Shown: piece after piece, positions 59,801-64,000 of the stretch
Layout: each line of letters begins with the position of its first letter
How positions within the stretch are numbered: position 1 is the first letter of the stretch
Source of the DNA: Gonapodya prolifera JEL478
Lineage: Eukaryota; Monoblepharomycota; Monoblepharidomycetes; Monoblepharidales; Gonapodyaceae
Assembly: GCA_001574975.1 (NCBI GenBank)
Contig: KQ965732.1
Location: 744,001 to 808,000, forward strand
DNA length: 64,000 nucleotides
Reading direction: 5' to 3'
Program-made: the position numbers and the translations under genes
Notes under the pieces: generated by a model
Seen by the model: only the letters and a program-made list of their open reading frames with translations
What the model was told of the DNA's origin: nothing
The model's database searches: none

Positions 59801-61077
59801 CCTACCCCATGCGGGGACGCACGTGGCAACAGGAGATTTTTTCGTCGCTGTGGCGACCGTTGACGGCGGCCTCTGGGCGTATTCCGTAGCGGGCAGAAGG
59901 TTTGTGCGATATTTTTTTGGTGACGAAGTAAGCTAAGGGACGCATTTGAAATTGCTTCGTCAGAATCCTTCCCCCTATTGTATTGGAGTCGAGACCGGTA
60001 TTCTTGGATGCTTCAAAGGACGTGGTTATGGTAGTAACACAAAACGGAGGGTTATACACGTGGTGCGTTGTGAATGGATTCGTCGATGGCCTTGGCTTTG
60101 CTGACACGGAGGGTCGTTGCAGGAATGTCCACAAGCGACGATGTATCCTTGATGGTGTCTCCGTCACTCCGGTTTTGACAAATGCATCCCGACTTTCGAC
60201 ACATAACAATGCAATCACTTACCGTCGTACAAATGCTTCAGGCCCTGACGCCCGCATAGAAATAGCAAAGTTGATGAGTCCCGGACCGGTTCCCGTCGTT
60301 GCAACGTCCGACTTATCAGCTTACGCGTATGACTCCGCACTCGCGACGTGGATTCGAGTCGCCGAGCGGCCGGCCGCTGAGCGTGCATTGGTCAAATCTT
60401 CGGGGAGGGTTCAGGGAATCGGCTCCGACTTGGCGGAGATTGCTTCAGAGATCGCATCTCGAAACGCGCAAGCAGGTCGTGGCGACCTTGACGAAGACGA
60501 GGAACGGGGTGGTCCTTTAGGGAAAGCAAGAGAGATTGTGGAGAACGCTCGCAAAGCACGGGCCGGCGCAAGTTCACGTGGTTGGGTTGGTGCATCACGC
60601 ATGACTTTTGGAATGGTGGAGGTAAGATAGTATGTGTCGCAATTTGGTGGCTCGTTTTAAACTTGTTGTACGTGTTCGCGACAGAACTACCTTGCGTCCG
60701 CCCGATCTCTTCAATCTCCGCACGATTATCTCTACTGGCTACGAGAATATGCGCGTAAGCTTGCGGAGACGGTCAATTTAGAGAAGGTGGAAGAGGTCCT
60801 CAATGAGTTGGCAGAAGGTTTGGATGGAGAATCGGGTGATACTGATTTCGCAGACGATGATGAAATATGGGGAAACGCGGTGAAGCAAATCTTACCAATT
60901 TTATGTGAGTGTAGATCCTTGGGAGACATCGCTTGCCCTTACTGAATCGTTTGTTGCAACCCATTCTTGGTAACACTTCCGGGAATAAAAGCCAAACAAC
61001 GCGCCTACGAACGTAAAATATCCGCCTTTATTGAGGCGAAGAGTTTGAGCCCAATAGTCCCCGGCATAGACGTATGA
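56829..61077 (+). CDS. HIR1: Histone H3-H4 chaperone HIRA / Hir1
   Basis: Deposits H3-H4 independently of replication and represses transcription. Exons 56829-56973, 57268-57372, 57482-57575, 57636-57733, 57796-58052, 58118-58239, 58308-58446, 58514-58737, 58810-59233, 59298-59465, 59528-59669, 59725-59899, 59964-60062, 60123-60621, 60685-60904 and 60992-61077 total 2997 bases, 998 residues. The N-terminal WD40 propeller: IYAVDWHPSGTKIATGG, CVRWSPGRGTYLASGSDDKL, FDVSWSHDATLLASSSADCT, VAWDPVGKYLAVQSDDKSV, RLSWSPDGTVLATAGGH, FNPHLFRPMP, WSPDGLNLAAVGHDGT. Then a B-domain-like segment KRKVADMDIDVDSEPKRVKI, and the HIRA C-terminal domain (LYTWNVHKRR, HDYLYWLREYARKLAE, EIWGNAVKQILPI). One intron (58240-58307) uses a GC donor. 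Confidence 0.94.
58240..58307 (+). other. GC-AG intron in the HIRA gene
   Basis: The donor is CTGAG|GCAAGC and the acceptor TTCGTAG|T. Using it restores RLSWSPDG, a WD repeat landmark, in frame. No GT donor within reach gives the same result. GC-AG is the known minor form of U2 introns. Confidence 0.85.
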
Positions 61078-63674
61078 CGCAATTCACAGCATTCTGTACC
61101 ACCTTTTTGCCTGCTATCTGTGACGCTTACTTGTCCGAGACCTCCAATTAAATTCACAAATGTACAAGAGCAAATGCATCTTAGTTCACCAAACGCCGAC
61201 AGGGGTCAAAGCCATACTTCGTGAAATACATTTTTAGCACACTTTCTATGATAACAGTTCAGTACAGCGATTAGAACAGTTTTCATCCCTACAAATGACA
61301 ATACTTTCTATCCGAATGCACCGAAACGGATTCAATCTGAAGATCAACACAATTCTCTGATGTTCCCATAACCCTGCATACACCACAGCGCTGCTCCTGA
61401 TTTCACCTGGGCAAATATCTTACCCCTCTGCCCCTGTACACGTCCCCAACACACAGTTTAGGATCACCTCATCCATCTTTCGCCTGAGGCTGCACTGTGT
61501 CGGGCAGGTCGGTGAGCGATTGATCTCCATCACGTTCAGTGGGGTAAATTTGGCTTACCTCAACCGGCATTGCGGCATTGAGAGATGCCATCCAGGGTAA
61601 ACTGTCAGGCCTCTGATAATTGTCGGTAAGCCGTTTCCAAGAGGAGGCACCCCATGTAGAAAACGAATTTGACATTGGTGAGTCACACACCGCGGCCATT
61701 TTACCCTGCATCTTCTGGTTTCCAAACAGGTCGCTCGTTGAGGGGATGAAGTGGGATCAGCCTGTAGCAAGTTTGGTTACAGCAAAGACGGATTTGACAG
61801 TGGTCATTGTCATTTCCGCGACCACCAGCCTCACCTCACCAAATCTTCCTCACCGCTCTCTGAGCCCAAAAAAAAAGGTCAGCTATCGCGTCAGTCTGCT
61901 ACAGCGACCCCAGGAGGTGAAGCCCGGTGCCATCGTCCCAGCATCCTGCCACAACGGTACCCGCCCAGAGTCTGCGTGATCGCAAATGCGCGAGCCCGTT
62001 AGTGAGGCAAGCCATTCAGCCAAGACCAAATGCCAACATGGGTACATCCTGGCGCCAGCACAAGCCCCATTTCGCATCTGGAGGCCCAAGGGCTCGCAAC
62101 CACTACTATGACGACACGCCGGAGCGGACGAAACAAGCACTGCGCACCAAGGAGACCACGGGCGTGTGTTGGGAAGCCCATTGTGACACCGTCTGAGAAA
62201 AAAGGGAATTGGAATGTTGGAGCGATTCCCTCCAAAGGAAGATGGTCGATTTCTTGCGTACTCACCTTGGTGCAGGAATCAAATGGCCCACTCACCACTC
62301 GCTTAGCGTGCCGCAGAGGAAATCCAATGGACCACGGTTTGGGGCATACGCGAGCGGTAACTCGTCCAACTCGCTGTTCCAGGTACACCAGGGTACACCC
62401 GTGCTCCGCCCCCGCGTAGCAAGCACGCAAGTCCGCCTCCCCGAGAACGAACTTGTTGTCAAAGTTGGCACTTGGCACATCAGTCCGCTGTTCGTCGAAG
62501 TGGGTCAGGGGGAGGCACCGTCTGTGGATAAAGACAAAAGAAACGTGTGAGAGGGTGGTTATGGTAGTCCGCGGCTTCCTAATCGCTCGATTAGAGGGGA
62601 TGGACGGGGTTCGTTGGAACGAATTTGTGTGTGTGTCTTACCCCTTGTGATATTACAGATTCGAACCAATGAATAGCCACTTCTACGATCCGACACGCAG
62701 ACACACCGCAGGCCCACCGCCTTCCAGACTGTCGCATCGCGGCACCGCCTGAAATGCAGCTTTGCGCGTTTTGAATTCTCTCCAATCCGCCCCGAATGAC
62801 AGTGAGCAAACTCGCGCTAAGGGGGACGCCATCGTGTCGCCGTCGTGCACCACTCCAGCGCGCCGAAACTCATACGTGAGGTCAACGTCTCGCAGCGCAC
62901 ACCCTGGTTCTCACCGCCCACGCGTAAATAACTCACGCGGTGTCGGCCGCGTCGAGCGCCACCCTAGTCGGGCACCCGGCGGATCGCCACCAGATGGGAC
63001 GCTTTAAGCACTTGTCAACCACGATGTCGCTGAGCGCGTTTTGACGACGTAACTGGAGCACCCGCACCTCAAGCTCACGAGTCCAGTACTTGTTCCTGCA
63101 CATCCCTCGCCAGTGCTCACAGCTTTTGCAGAGCAGTGCACCGATCACCAATTTTGCGTGTCTTTACATGGCGCACCTTCAATTTCGCGGCGTGCTCTTT
63201 GCAGTACTGCAACCCCGAATGCTCCCCGTCATGCTTTCTGCGGGGCTAATTGATCGTGTATGAGCTGAAATTTTACGACGTTTCTGCGGCCGAGCTCTCC
63301 TGCGGCCCCCCGCCAAGCCCTGCCTCCCCCACACACAAACATTTTTTTCCCATTCCACTTACCTTGTGTGAAGAACGGTCGCGCTCGGCTTGGACTCAAT
63401 TCGGATGACGATCACCCACTGCATCCTTCGATCCACGCAAACCTGTAAGTTTACTCGACTGGTGAATCTTATTCTCTGAAAAAGTTGTCCTCAATGAGCA
63501 TGATTCATTCCTATTAAAAATTTCATCGCTGCCTCAGTGTTCCGGTCTCATAGAATTGCTTCCGATTGGCGCCATAAACTAAGTACATATATGGCGACGC
63601 TGTGAAATGCCTCCGAACCCTCAAATACTCCACATCCAACAATCACACGGCGCGAACACGATAATTGATTGATC
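61078..63674. other. Long intergenic region, no confident gene
   Basis: 2.6 kb between HIRA and the MFS permease. Minus-strand frames at 63151-62933 (CKSCEHWRGMCRNKYWTREL, then LEVRVLQLRRQNALSD) and near 62900-62690 (LTYEFRRAGVVHDGDTMASP, then LARVCSLSFGADWREF) look partly coded, with a GTGAGT donor near 62935, but no full model could be closed. 61100-61450 is AT-richer, likely 3' flank of HIRA. Nothing else recognised. Confidence 0.3.
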
Positions 63675-64000
63675 ATGGCAGAGCTCGCGGACACCCACGA
63701 GCAATCGGCGCCTTCTGCTTCAAAGCTTATTACTCCCGATGTCGAACAAGCTCTTGTGAGAAAGTGGGTTTCAAGTCCATGTTACCGACACTCGTTTTCT
63801 TCATTCATCCCATGACATCTGCAGAATCGACATCCACGTTCTCCCTGGTGTGATATGGCTGCTGTTATTGAGTGTGCGTCGGTCTGCGCTATGTTACCTC
63901 CCCCGCAAAACTCACCAATGAAATCAGTACATTGATCGATCCAACTTGGGAAACGTGAAAGTCACAAGTACGTATGCAATTTAGTTGCGTGTCGCCTCCA
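63675..64000 (+). CDS. MFS permease, anion:cation symporter (DAL5/TNA1-like) family, 5' part
   Basis: The first three exons are 63675-63763, 63825-63873 and 63928-63967, all in phase; the gene runs off the window after donor GTACGT. The N-terminus reads MAELADTHEQSAPSASKLIT, then EQALVRKIDIHVLPGVIWLL in membrane segment 1, followed by LSYIDRSNLGNVKVT. The motif R-K-I-D-x-x-x-L-P ... Y-I-D-R-x-N-x-G-N is the start of the DAL5/TNA1/VHT1 group of fungal plasma-membrane permeases (allantoate, nicotinate, biotin, pantothenate). The substrate cannot be told from this fragment. Confidence 0.85.

Noticed and set aside
1-64000. tRNA, rRNA or CRISPR loci
   Set aside because: Read for GGTTCGA-type B boxes, cloverleaf arms, rRNA words and spaced direct repeats; none found.

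Overview
This window is nuclear DNA of a fungus that probably makes flagellated cells (a chytrid-type, zoosporic fungus). Most genes are split by short introns of about 50-130 bases with GT..AG ends and an upstream CTRAY-like branch site. Two genes argue for the lineage together. One is a fungal-type homocitrate synthase (alpha-aminoadipate lysine route). The other is a complete DNAH1-type axonemal dynein heavy chain, a family known only from organisms that build motile cilia or flagella. The species itself cannot be named from the sequence.

Layout. 0-10 kb is a dense housekeeping block: PheRS beta subunit (5' end cut off), a FAT1/FATP very-long-chain acyl-CoA synthetase, two small unassigned genes, homocitrate synthase, and a TALE homeodomain protein. 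10.9-18.8 kb is a gene-free, strikingly CpG-poor island. It holds a decayed PIF/Harbinger DNA transposon (TIRs and a 3-base target duplication still visible), a MITE, a pair of long outer inverted repeats, two copies of a hairpin-bearing repeat and an assembly gap. 18.8-32.7 kb is the dynein gene on the minus strand: 15 exons, about 4,319 residues. 33-38 kb is sparse and contains a mating-type-like HMG-box gene. 38-44.8 kb is an accessory run: a DOMON-domain gene with frame breaks, a phi-like glutathione S-transferase, a secreted Agd3-type polysaccharide deacetylase, and an unknown protein made of two diverged repeats. 45-61 kb is again housekeeping: ribosomal protein L5, a mitochondrial enoyl-CoA hydratase-like protein, a kynurenine/alpha-aminoadipate aminotransferase, TFIIIC subunit TFC4, and the histone chaperone HIRA/Hir1. 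The last 330 bases start an anion:cation symporter family MFS permease that runs off the window.

Together the genes serve translation (PheRS, RPL5), Pol III transcription (TFC4), chromatin (HIRA), lipid import/activation (FAT1), lysine metabolism (homocitrate synthase, and possibly the aminoadipate-type aminotransferase), flagellar motility (DNAH1) and regulation of development or mating (TALE homeodomain, HMG box). Two gene pairs share short divergent promoters: 6187-6380 and 50485-50675. Exon joins below were worked out by hand from splice signals and reading phase. Summed exon lengths divide by three for every complete model except the DOMON gene. All family assignments rest on remembered family motifs, not on a database search.
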